64,000 nucleotides of DNA from Mesorhizobium erdmanii USDA 3471 (lineage in GTDB: Bacteria > Pseudomonadota > Alphaproteobacteria > Rhizobiales > Rhizobiaceae), in the NCBI RefSeq assembly GCF_000472705.1, contig NZ_AXAE01000017.1, positions 141,164 to 205,163 on the forward strand, read 5' to 3'. The notes beneath the pieces were generated by a model. The model was not told the origin of the DNA. It was given only the letters and a program-made list of their open reading frames with translations, and searched no databases. The translations under genes were made by a program, and so were the position numbers. This document shows positions 56,940-64,000 of this stretch, piece by piece (position 1 is the first letter of the stretch; every line of letters begins with the position of its first letter).

Positions 56940-58526
56940 TCATGCATTGCTTGGGATCCACCAGTCGCGGCCACGCGCGGTTGTGACATATTCCGGCCAG
57001 CGGAAGTTGATCGGCGGTTCGTAGTCGCAGAGCGGCGCGATCCAGTTCGACCCGCCAACGCCGCCGCCAGTGCGGGTGATGAACTCGTCCATTGCCGCAT
57101 CGCGGGCTTTTGCGTCCTCGAGCAGGCGCAGCGCCGCCAGAGCGATCGTTTTCGCCGCGCAGGTGACCATCGGATCGATGGTGGCGGCAATACCGCCCAG
57201 CGCGTTCATCGCCCAGGTCGGATAGGCGTGGCCGCCTGTCGAGCGCAGCGCCGGGCGCGCCACATAGACCCTTGCCGTCGGTGCATGCCAGCTCATGTCG
57301 GTGTAGTCGTCCGAGGTCGAATTCACCTGCGAGGGCGGCAGGTCGCGGCGCAGGATCGCCTCGGCTTCCTGCGGCGCGATCAGCCGCTCCAACTCGTCGA
57401 TGAACGGATTCTCGCTCGCGGCGCCCCCGGCATTGACCTGGATTTCACGGCCGATTTTCCGCGCCGCCTCGTCCCAGCGTGGCGGCCCGACCGTCGAAAG
57501 CGCTTCAAAGGCAATCCCGGCCATGGCGTGATTGGCAAGCCCCGGGCGCGACTTCGACACCCAATGGCGTTCATGGCGGCAGCCGCTGATCGCGGCGGCG
57601 GCCGCGGCATTGCGGTCGAGCACGGCTGTCACCTGTTCGGCCATCCCGACGGTCGGCACACGGATCATGTACTGGATCTCTGCGAGACCGGCCGGCAGAT
57701 TGTCGGCGGTCGCCTGCCCAGCCGTCAGGATCGCCTCGCTGATCGACCAGCCGCCCTGGTGAGGCAGCATGGAATCGCGCAGCGCCTTGGAGACCATGTA
57801 CATTGTCATCAGCGCGTCGTTGGCGCCGGGCGCGCGGACCGCCGAATGCGCCTGCGGGATCGGCGCGCCGTCGCTTGCGCGAACCCAATTTTCGGGCTCG
57901 TCGCAGATGAAGCGGTAGATCATGGCATAGGCCGCACCGCAATGCGTATCCCAGCGCGCCGTGTTGCAAAGCGGCAGCATATAGAAGGGATGGAAGGAGA
58001 TCATGCCGGCAAGGCCGTCATAGTAACCCTTCGCCGCATGGATCGGTTTCGAGCCGCGCACCTTCTCCGCCGGCTCGCCGGTGAAGCGCAACGTACCTGG
58101 GATGCCGTGGCGCTGCATCGCCGCCTTCGTGGCGAGCAGGCCGCCGAGGCTTGCCATGCCCAGCCCCGAATGCGGATCGGTGTGGCCGCCGGCCTCGACG
58201 CCAAGCCCGTGCCGCGGCTGCTTTACCGTCACCGCATCCTGGCAATTGCCGGGCACGGCGTCATATTCGGTATAGAGGCCGATGGTCGGCCCGGCGCCAT
58301 TCGTCCAGTGGGCGCAAAAGGCCGTCGGCATGCCGCCCGAGCTCTCCTCGACGGAAAAGCCCTCATGCTTCAGCCGCGTCACATACCAGGCCGCCGACTG
58401 GTATTCTCGCCAGGCGGTCTCGCCGAAATCGAAAATGGTGCGCGTCCATTGCGACAGCTGCGGCTGGATGCCGTCGATGCAGGCTAGCGCTGTGTCTTGC
58501 GCCGATGTCGTCACCGGTTTGTCCAT
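56940..58526 (-). CDS. M20-family amidohydrolase (AbgB-like)
   Basis: 528 residues, longer than typical M20D peptidases and of the AbgB (aminobenzoyl-glutamate utilisation) type. Metal region: GLYTEYDAVPGN, GVEAGGHTDPHSGLG, TGEPAEKVRGSKPI, and the C-terminal STGGHAYPTWAMNALGGIAA. It cleaves an amide bond in an N-acylated amino acid or related compound. First gene of the leftward array, divergent from the LysR gene (75 bp). Confidence 0.83.
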   Translation of the reverse strand: MDKPVTTSAQDTALACIDGIQPQLSQWTRTIFDFGETAWREYQSAAWYVTRLKHEGFSVEESSGGMPTAFCAHWTNGAGPTIGLYTEYDAVPGNCQDAVTVKQPRHGLGVEAGGHTDPHSGLGMASLGGLLATKAAMQRHGIPGTLRFTGEPAEKVRGSKPIHAAKGYYDGLAGMISFHPFYMLPLCNTARWDTHCGAAYAMIYRFICDEPENWVRASDGAPIPQAHSAVRAPGANDALMTMYMVSKALRDSMLPHQGGWSISEAILTAGQATADNLPAGLAEIQYMIRVPTVGMAEQVTAVLDRNAAAAAAISGCRHERHWVSKSRPGLANHAMAGIAFEALSTVGPPRWDEAARKIGREIQVNAGGAASENPFIDELERLIAPQEAEAILRRDLPPSQVNSTSDDYTDMSWHAPTARVYVARPALRSTGGHAYPTWAMNALGGIAATIDPMVTCAAKTIALAALRLLEDAKARDAAMDEFITRTGGGVGGSNWIAPLCDYEPPINFRWPEYVTTARGRDWWIPSNA

Positions 58527-58601
58527 GCCTCAAAGAAAGCAGTGAAGCGGCTCGCCAAAAAGTGATATGTTTTCCCGGTTCATGCAAATTCGGTTCACCT
58601 C

Positions 58602-59498
58602 TTGAGAATTCCATCCACACAGGCGCTGCGCGCCCTCGACAGTTTCGCCAGGCATGGCAGCGTTTGGCGCGCGGCCGACGAACTGCACCTCACCCGCAGC
58701 GCGGTGAGCCACCAGTTGCGCCTGCTCGAACGCGACCTCGGCTTCGATCTGCTCGAGCGCATCGGCAAGGGCGTCGCGCTCACCCCGCGCGGCCAGCGCT
58801 ATGCCAGTGACGTGCGCAAGGCGCTGACCGTTCTCGGCGATGCGGTGACGCGCGATGCCGGCACAGGCGTCGGAGGTTCGTTCGCCGTCTCCTGTACGCC
58901 GGGCTTCGCCTCGCTGTTTCTATGCACTCATATTGGCGAATTCCGTCAGATGTACCCCGATGTGGCGCTGCGTATCCTGACCCCCAGGCGGCTCGATGAG
59001 GTCAGCAATGCCGATGCTGACGCCTTCATTGCCTTTGGCGTCGGCAACTGGCCGAACCGCATGGCCGAGCTGCTGTGCGAAATCTCGTTCACGCCGCTCT
59101 GCAGCCCGACGCTGCTGAACAAGGTCGGCGGCTTTTCGAAGCCGGCGGACGTGTTGCGCGCCAATCTGCTCCATCTCGACGATACAGAGGATTGGGCGCG
59201 CTGGCTGGCCCTGTCCAAGGTCGAAAACCCCGACACCGAGGGCGGCATCTTCTTCTCCGACATGAACCTCGTCTTCTCGGCGGCGATTGCAGGCCAGGGC
59301 ATTGCCATGGGCGATGAACTGACCAGCCGCCGGGCACTCAGCGAAGGCCGGCTGGTCAGGCCGTTCGACATCGCGATCAAGTCGCCGCGCTCCTATTTCC
59401 TGGTCTCCGAACACGCCAAGGCTTCGCACCCGGTGCTGGACGCGTTCGCGGGGTGGCTGAGGTCGAAGCTCTCGGAGAGCCGTATTCAGCCCTATTGA
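58602..59498 (+). CDS. LysR-family transcriptional regulator (GcvA-like)
   Basis: 298 residues from a TTG at 58602. No ATG lies near the family start. The N-terminal helix-turn-helix is STQALRALDSFARHGSVWRA then AADELHLTRSAVSHQLRLLE. A LysR effector domain follows. It is divergent from the amidohydrolase gene and followed, 121 bp later, by a polyamine-type ABC operon, so it may control either or both. Confidence 0.87.
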   Translation: MRIPSTQALRALDSFARHGSVWRAADELHLTRSAVSHQLRLLERDLGFDLLERIGKGVALTPRGQRYASDVRKALTVLGDAVTRDAGTGVGGSFAVSCTPGFASLFLCTHIGEFRQMYPDVALRILTPRRLDEVSNADADAFIAFGVGNWPNRMAELLCEISFTPLCSPTLLNKVGGFSKPADVLRANLLHLDDTEDWARWLALSKVENPDTEGGIFFSDMNLVFSAAIAGQGIAMGDELTSRRALSEGRLVRPFDIAIKSPRSYFLVSEHAKASHPVLDAFAGWLRSKLSESRIQPY

Positions 59499-59619
59499 GG
59501 GCGAAATGGCGCCAGCCGCGCAGACGTGAATCAAATTTGCCGATCCGGCGAAAACTATTCGGTTGCGGTGAGCCGTCGGCCTGCCTACGATTTCCGCCTG
59601 GGACTGAGGAAGAGGCAGG

Positions 59620-60714
59620 ATGCAGCAACCCGGCCGGGCCGCAGAGATCAAGGCAATCGGGATCGGCAAGAGCTTCGGCTCGTTCCGTGCGCTGGACAAT
59701 CTGTCGCTCAATATCGGCCGCGGCGAGTTCCTGACGCTGCTCGGCCCTTCCGGTTCGGGCAAGACCACGTTCCTGATGATCCTGGCCGGCTTCGTGCAGC
59801 CGTCCCAAGGCAAGCTTTTGAGCGACGGCACCGACATCACCGACCGCCCTGCCGAACAGCGCGCCGCAGGCATGGTGTTCCAGGGTTATGCGCTGTTCCC
59901 GCACATGAGCGTCGAGGCCAACATCGCTTTCCCGCTCAAGGTTCGCAAGAAATCGGCCGCCGACATCAAGAAGCGCGTCGGCGAGATGATCGAGCGCGTC
60001 GGTCTGATCGGCCACGAGAAGAAACTGCCCTCGCAGCTCTCCGGCGGCCAGCAGCAGCGCGTGGCGCTGGCTCGCGCCCTGGTGTTCGAACCGGGCGTGC
60101 TTCTGCTCGACGAGCCGTTCTCGGCGCTGGACAAGAGCCTGCGCGGCCAGATGCAGGCCGAGATGAAGCGCCTGCATCAGGAAACCGGCACCACTTTCGT
60201 CTTCGTCACCCACGATCAGAGCGAAGCGCTGGCGCTGTCGTCGCGCGTCGCCATCTTTAATCATGGCAAACTGCTGCAGGTCGGCGCGCCGGACGAGGTC
60301 TACGACCGTCCGGACAACCGCTTCGTCGCCGAGTTCCTCGGCGAGATCAACATGCTGCCGCTGAAGGGCGTGCGACCGGCCGACAATGGCTCGACCGGCC
60401 TTTGCGAGGACCGCGCGGTGAGCATGCATTGCAAGGCCGAGAAGGTCCGTGGCGACGCCATCCTGGCGATCCGGCCCGAACACATGTCGATCGCGCGCGA
60501 GGCGGCCGTCGGCGAGAACGGCATCGCCGCGACCGCCATCGCCTCGACCTATCTCGGTGCCGCCACCAAACTTGATCTCACCACACGGCAGGGCGCCAAG
60601 GTGACCGTTTCGGTGCCGAACGAGGTCGCCGCCGCGGCACTGAGCAAAGGCAATTCCGTCTGGCTGACCTGGCCGGCGGAAAAAGGTTTCCTCCTTCCGG
60701 ACGGAGGACAATGA
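59620..60714 (+). CDS. ABC transporter ATPase (PotA/spermidine-putrescine type)
   Basis: 364 residues. Walker A GPSGSGKTT, signature LSGGQQQRVALARA, Walker B LLLDEPFSALD, and a C-terminal TOBE domain from about 280 (LAIRPEHMSIAREA). First gene of a four-gene importer operon, with a GAGG-type ribosome site. Confidence 0.9.
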   Translation: MQQPGRAAEIKAIGIGKSFGSFRALDNLSLNIGRGEFLTLLGPSGSGKTTFLMILAGFVQPSQGKLLSDGTDITDRPAEQRAAGMVFQGYALFPHMSVEANIAFPLKVRKKSAADIKKRVGEMIERVGLIGHEKKLPSQLSGGQQQRVALARALVFEPGVLLLDEPFSALDKSLRGQMQAEMKRLHQETGTTFVFVTHDQSEALALSSRVAIFNHGKLLQVGAPDEVYDRPDNRFVAEFLGEINMLPLKGVRPADNGSTGLCEDRAVSMHCKAEKVRGDAILAIRPEHMSIAREAAVGENGIAATAIASTYLGAATKLDLTTRQGAKVTVSVPNEVAAAALSKGNSVWLTWPAEKGFLLPDGGQ

Positions 60715-60782
60715 GCGCCGGCGCGGCCTGATCCGCCGCACCGGCTTCCGGAAATGATCAACGACAAAAAAGGGGAACTGAC

Positions 60783-61898
60783 ATGACAAATGATACCAAG
60801 AAACAGGCCATCGACAGCCTGTCCGCCAGGGCAGGTCGCGGCGAGATTTCACGCCGGCAGTTCACGCAGCTGGCAGCCCTCGTGCTTGCCGGCACGCCGA
60901 TGCTGCTGCGCTCGACCGGTGCCTTCGCCCAGGCCAAGGAACTGGTGCTGGTCAATTGGGGCGGCGACGCCATCACAGCTTACGATGCGGCCTATGGCCA
61001 GGCCTTCACCAAGGACACCGGCATCACCGTCAAGATGGACGGCTCGGGCCCGACAGAAGGCGCCATCTCGGCGCAGTTCAAGAGTGGCGCCCCGACCTGG
61101 GACCTGGTCGACGTCGACCCGTTCTCCGCCATCACGCTCGGCGCCCAGGGCGCACTCGAGCCGATCGACTACAAGATCGTCGACAAGACGAAGATGCGCC
61201 CGGGCTTTGGCTGGGAGTATGCCGCCTCGACCTACTTCTTCTCCTATGTCATCGCCTACGATTCCGAGAAATACGGCAGCAATGCCCCGACCGGCATGGC
61301 CGACTTCTTCGACGTGAAGAAGTTCCCCGGCAAGCGCTCGCTCTACAAATGGGGCGTATCGAGCTGGGAAGCGGCGCTTTTGGCCGACGGCATCGCGCCG
61401 GCGTCGCTCTACCCGCTCGACCTCAAGCGGGCGCATGACAAGATCGCGGCCTTCAAGGAAAACGTCGTCGCCTACTGGGGCGGCGGCGCCGAGAGCCAGA
61501 GCGTGCTGCTCAACGGCGAAGCCTCGATGGCCATCGTCTGGTCGACCCGCGCCTCGCTGATCGAGCAGGATTCCGGCGGCAAGATCAAGTTCATCTGGGA
61601 CCAGGGCCTGATCTCGCCCGGCGCGCTGGCCGTGCTCAAGAACAATCCCGGCGGCAAGGACGCGGCGATGAAGTTCATCGCCAGCGCGCAGGATCCGGCA
61701 AAGCAGCTCGTCATGTTCGACAAGCTCGGGCAGGGCCCGGCCAATCCGGCGGCCGACGCGCTGATCCCCGCCGACAAGAAGCGCATCAACCCCGTCGATC
61801 CGGAGAACATGAAGAAGCAGATCGCGCTCGACATGAACTGGTACGCCAAGAACTACGGCGCCGCGCTCGACGAATACACCAAGATCATCTCCGCCTGA
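60783..61898 (+). CDS. Periplasmic substrate-binding protein (PotD/PotF-like), Tat signal
   Basis: 371 residues. The N-terminus carries ISRRQFTQLAALVLAG, a twin-arginine signal, then GAFAQAKELVLVNWGGD. The body is a type II binding protein of the polyamine/iron group (KFPGKRSLYKWGVSSWEAAL, AIVWSTRASLIEQDSGG). The ligand is unknown. Polyamines or related cations are likely by family. Confidence 0.86.
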   Translation: MTNDTKKQAIDSLSARAGRGEISRRQFTQLAALVLAGTPMLLRSTGAFAQAKELVLVNWGGDAITAYDAAYGQAFTKDTGITVKMDGSGPTEGAISAQFKSGAPTWDLVDVDPFSAITLGAQGALEPIDYKIVDKTKMRPGFGWEYAASTYFFSYVIAYDSEKYGSNAPTGMADFFDVKKFPGKRSLYKWGVSSWEAALLADGIAPASLYPLDLKRAHDKIAAFKENVVAYWGGGAESQSVLLNGEASMAIVWSTRASLIEQDSGGKIKFIWDQGLISPGALAVLKNNPGGKDAAMKFIASAQDPAKQLVMFDKLGQGPANPAADALIPADKKRINPVDPENMKKQIALDMNWYAKNYGAALDEYTKIISA

Positions 61899-61918
61899 CA
61901 GCGGGATGCTGATCTGAG

Positions 61919-62752
61919 ATGAGAGGTGTTCTCTCCGACAGGATGGGCGCGGCGCTGTTGATGGCGCCGCTGCTCCTGTTCCTTGTCCTCGCCTATGCTT
62001 GGCCCTTTCTCGGCGTGGTGAAGTGGAGCTTCACCCTGCCGACGCCTGGGCTTGGCCAGTACCAGGCGCTGCTCACCGACGATCTGGTCCAGTCGGTGTT
62101 CATCCGCACGCTGCGGATCGCGGCAATCGTCACTGTTGTATCCGTCGCCGCCGCCTATGCGATCACCGTCGTCTGGGTGCGCGGCAGCCCGGCGCAACGC
62201 CTCGTCGCCGAATTCTGCATCCTGGTGCCATTCTGGATCTCGGTGCTGACGCGCGCCTTCGGCTGGGTGGCGCTTCTGTCCAATCGCGGCCTGATCAACA
62301 CCTGGCTGCAGTCGATCGGCTTCATCTCGGAACCGCTGGCCTTGGTGCGCAACGAATTCGGCGTCATCGTCGGCATGACGCATTTCCTCATTCCCTTCGC
62401 CGTCTTTCCGCTGGCATCGGCCATGCGCAGTCTGGACGACCGTGTGCTGCTGGCGGCGCGCGGGCTCGGCTCCAGCCGCATGCGCACCTTCTGGACGGTG
62501 TTCGTGCCGATGACCCGCTCCGGCATCATCGGCTCGGCGCTGATCGTCTTCGTCTTTTCGCTAGGCTTCTTCGTCACGCCGGCGATCCTCGGCGGCGGCC
62601 GCAGCGTCATGATCGCCGAACTGATCTATCTCCGCATCTTCCAGAGCCCGGATTGGGGGCTGGGCGCGGCAATCAGCGTCGTGCTGGTGCTGTTCGTCGG
62701 CGCGCTGATGGCGCTGCTGTTCCGCTATGTCAGGCCAAAGCAGCTGATCTGA
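61919..62752 (+). CDS. ABC transporter permease (PotB type)
   Basis: 277 residues with six hydrophobic segments. The EAA-type loop is AARGLGSSRMRTFWTVFVPM. The stop overlaps the next permease start (TGATG). Confidence 0.88.
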   Translation: MRGVLSDRMGAALLMAPLLLFLVLAYAWPFLGVVKWSFTLPTPGLGQYQALLTDDLVQSVFIRTLRIAAIVTVVSVAAAYAITVVWVRGSPAQRLVAEFCILVPFWISVLTRAFGWVALLSNRGLINTWLQSIGFISEPLALVRNEFGVIVGMTHFLIPFAVFPLASAMRSLDDRVLLAARGLGSSRMRTFWTVFVPMTRSGIIGSALIVFVFSLGFFVTPAILGGGRSVMIAELIYLRIFQSPDWGLGAAISVVLVLFVGALMALLFRYVRPKQLI

Positions 62753-63549
62753 TGCCGACCTATCGCCCCGGACCCGTCTCGCTGATCCTCGCCGTGTTGG
62801 TGGCGCTGTTTCTGCTGATGCCGCTGCTTGCCGTCATCCCGGTGTCGCTGACGCCGAGCCGCATGCTGGCGATGCCGAATGGCGAGTTATCGTTGCGTCA
62901 CTATCGCTCGCTGATCGAGGATCCGCGTTGGCTCCAGTCGATCCTGCTGTCGATCCGTATCGGCATCGTCAGCAGTGCGATTTCCACCGTGCTGGCACTC
63001 TGCTTCAGCCTCGGCGTATGGATGTTCCAGCCCCGCTTTACCGCCGCGCTCGTCGGCTTCGTGCTGTTGCCGATGGTGGTGCCGCCGGTGGTCTCGGCGA
63101 TCACGCTCTACTTCCTGCTGACCTCGGTCTCAGGCTTCAGCTCGTTCTTCGGCTACGACACTTGGCTCGGCGTCGCCATGGCGCATTCGGTGATGACGGT
63201 GCCTTTCGCCACGGTGCTGATCCTGGTCTCGCTGAGCCAGCTCGACCGCCGCATCGACCTTGCGGCGAGGGGGCTGGGCGCCAGTGTCTGGGAGCGCGCC
63301 ACCCGCGTCATCATGCCCAACATCAAGTTCGGCATCATCACCGCGGCGCTGCTGTCCTTCGTGCTGTCCTGGGAAGAGATCGGCGTCACCCTGTTCATCA
63401 CCTCGGTCAACGCCATCACGCTTCCTCGCCTGATGTGGATGGGGCTGCGCGACAACATCGACCCGGCGATCGCCGCTCTCTCGGTGATCCTGATCATCAT
63501 CACGGTGCTGGTGTTGGCGGTGAGGAGTGTGGTCACGAGGCAGCGCTAA
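62752..63549 (+). CDS. ABC transporter permease (PotC type)
   Basis: 265 residues with six hydrophobic segments. The EAA-type loop is AARGLGASVWERATRVIMPN. Fourth and last gene of the importer operon. Its end overlaps the convergent hydratase-like fragment by 4 bp. Confidence 0.88.
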   Translation: MPTYRPGPVSLILAVLVALFLLMPLLAVIPVSLTPSRMLAMPNGELSLRHYRSLIEDPRWLQSILLSIRIGIVSSAISTVLALCFSLGVWMFQPRFTAALVGFVLLPMVVPPVVSAITLYFLLTSVSGFSSFFGYDTWLGVAMAHSVMTVPFATVLILVSLSQLDRRIDLAARGLGASVWERATRVIMPNIKFGIITAALLSFVLSWEEIGVTLFITSVNAITLPRLMWMGLRDNIDPAIAALSVILIIITVLVLAVRSVVTRQR

Positions 63550-63717
63550 GCAAACCGCACCGAGACGCGTCCGAACCGGCCCAGATCGCCAACCACTTCG
63601 TCGCCGGCCTCGACCGCTATCGGCGTGACGCAGGTGCCGGTAATCACCACCTGTCCCGGCTGGAGCGCGATACCGAGGCCCGAGAGTTCATTGACCAGCC
63701 ATGTGAGCGCAATCCTA
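63546..63717 (-). pseudogene. 2-keto-4-pentenoate hydratase-like 3' fragment cut by an IS element
   Basis: The last 55 or so codons read IALTWLVNELSGLGIALQPG then QVVITGTCVTPIAVEAGDEV and VSVRF, the C-terminus of 2-keto-4-pentenoate hydratase/oxaloacetate decarboxylase (fumarylacetoacetase fold). Upstream of about 63717 the frame enters the transposase region. The 5' part, if it survives, is beyond the window. Such enzymes act late in aromatic ring degradation. Confidence 0.78.
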
Positions 63718-64000
63718 GGGCGTGGACTCAACATGCCGTAGCCATATTCGGAGCGAGGCAAGGTTGAGGGTGGCCATGTAATTTCGCGCGAGTTTGTCGA
63801 AGCGGGTTGCGGCGCGGCGGAATTGCTTGAGCCTGCAGAAGAAGCGTTCGATGCGATTGCGCTCCCGATAGAGTTCTGGCGGGACCACGCGTTTATTCTT
63901 AACGTGCCGGCGGGTTGGAATGTTGGCGCAGCCCCCGGTTCTGGCGATGAGATCAACCAACCGCCAGCTGTCGTAGCCTTTGTCGGCGACAAGCGCTTTT
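63715..64000 (-). CDS. IS5-family transposase, C-terminal part
   Basis: At least 94 codons, running off the window edge. ADKGYDSWRLVDLIARTGG has the second catalytic Asp of the DDE triad, and RERNRIERFFCRLKQFRRAA has the catalytic Glu. The tag FDKLARNYMATLNLASLRIW closes the protein. The stop codon TAG lies at the tip of the element and may be completed by target DNA. The type fits the IS427 group of IS5. Confidence 0.88.
   Translation of the reverse strand, partial: KALVADKGYDSWRLVDLIARTGGCANIPTRRHVKNKRVVPPELYRERNRIERFFCRLKQFRRAATRFDKLARNYMATLNLASLRIWLRHVESTP
63718..64000. mobile_element. IS5-family insertion sequence (one end only)
   Basis: The likely outer end is GGGCGTGGACTCAAC, starting at 63718, directly after CTA of a CTAG site. 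IS427-group elements often enter at TA-containing sites and duplicate a few bases. The opposite end lies outside the window, so repeat and duplication cannot be confirmed. Confidence 0.7.

Noticed and set aside
1..64000. CRISPR array, prophage or conjugation genes
   Set aside because: No regularly spaced repeats, phage structural genes or transfer genes were seen; the only mobile DNA is the IS end at the right edge.

Overview
The window is GC-rich, densely coded DNA from an alphaproteobacterium of the order Rhizobiales. Mesorhizobium or a close relative fits best. The evidence is a choline-sulfate/betaine (bet) operon of rhizobial type, a MucR/Ros regulator whose zinc finger has Asp in place of the second Cys, a Rhizobium etli-type thermolabile asparaginase, a mannose-1-phosphate guanylyltransferase fused to an AGE-type isomerase, several proteins of families I know mainly from Rhizobiales (DUF5330, DUF1491, DUF2336, TIGR03808-like), and two copies of a palindromic intergenic repeat. 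It looks chromosomal. The genus is an inference.

Layout. 0-3.6 kb: a lipoprotein cut by the window edge, tRNA-Pro(CGG), the fused sugar-nucleotide enzyme and a DHFR-like reductase. 3.7-10 kb: leftward operon betI-betC-(PLP dehydratase)-betA-betB with a palindromic operator candidate, divergent from a thiolase. 11.4-15.1 kb: asparaginase, a Tat-exported beta-helix protein, a Gre-type factor and a Doc/AbrB toxin-antitoxin pair. 15.1-20.6 kb: methylmalonyl-CoA mutase small and large subunits, and a HerA-like ATPase. 20.6-28.0 kb: a LacI-controlled cluster with a sterol-desaturase-like di-iron protein, an Frc/Rbs-type ABC transporter, a Rieske ferredoxin, a Hyi-like TIM barrel and a PanB-fold protein that has lost most metal and substrate ligands. 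I regard this as a candidate undescribed uptake-and-oxidation pathway.

28-47 kb is mostly housekeeping: L,D-transpeptidase, HAD dehalogenase, aminotransferase, Fe/Mn-SOD with a very long terminator hairpin, two c-type cytochromes, a SET protein, a LysE exporter, oligopeptidase B, MucR, SufE, a DivJ-like histidine kinase, peptidoglycan-binding protein, DUF proteins and a class A penicillin-binding protein.

47.2-58.5 kb is an unbroken run of eleven leftward genes. It holds a second Frc/Rbs-type ABC transporter with a phosphotriesterase-like hydrolase, a glutamine-amidotransferase-like protein, a PfkB kinase, a BtpA-like protein and an M20 amidase. Upstream of these lie an XRE-cupin regulator, a DDAH/arginine-deiminase-fold enzyme and an AbgB-like amidohydrolase. 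Two strong dyad elements (55117-55155 and 55861-55893) flank the XRE gene. To the right follow a divergent LysR regulator and a spermidine/putrescine-type ABC operon. The window ends where an IS5-family element has entered the 3' part of a 2-keto-4-pentenoate hydratase-like gene.

All assignments come from reading motifs and gene order by eye. No database search was run.
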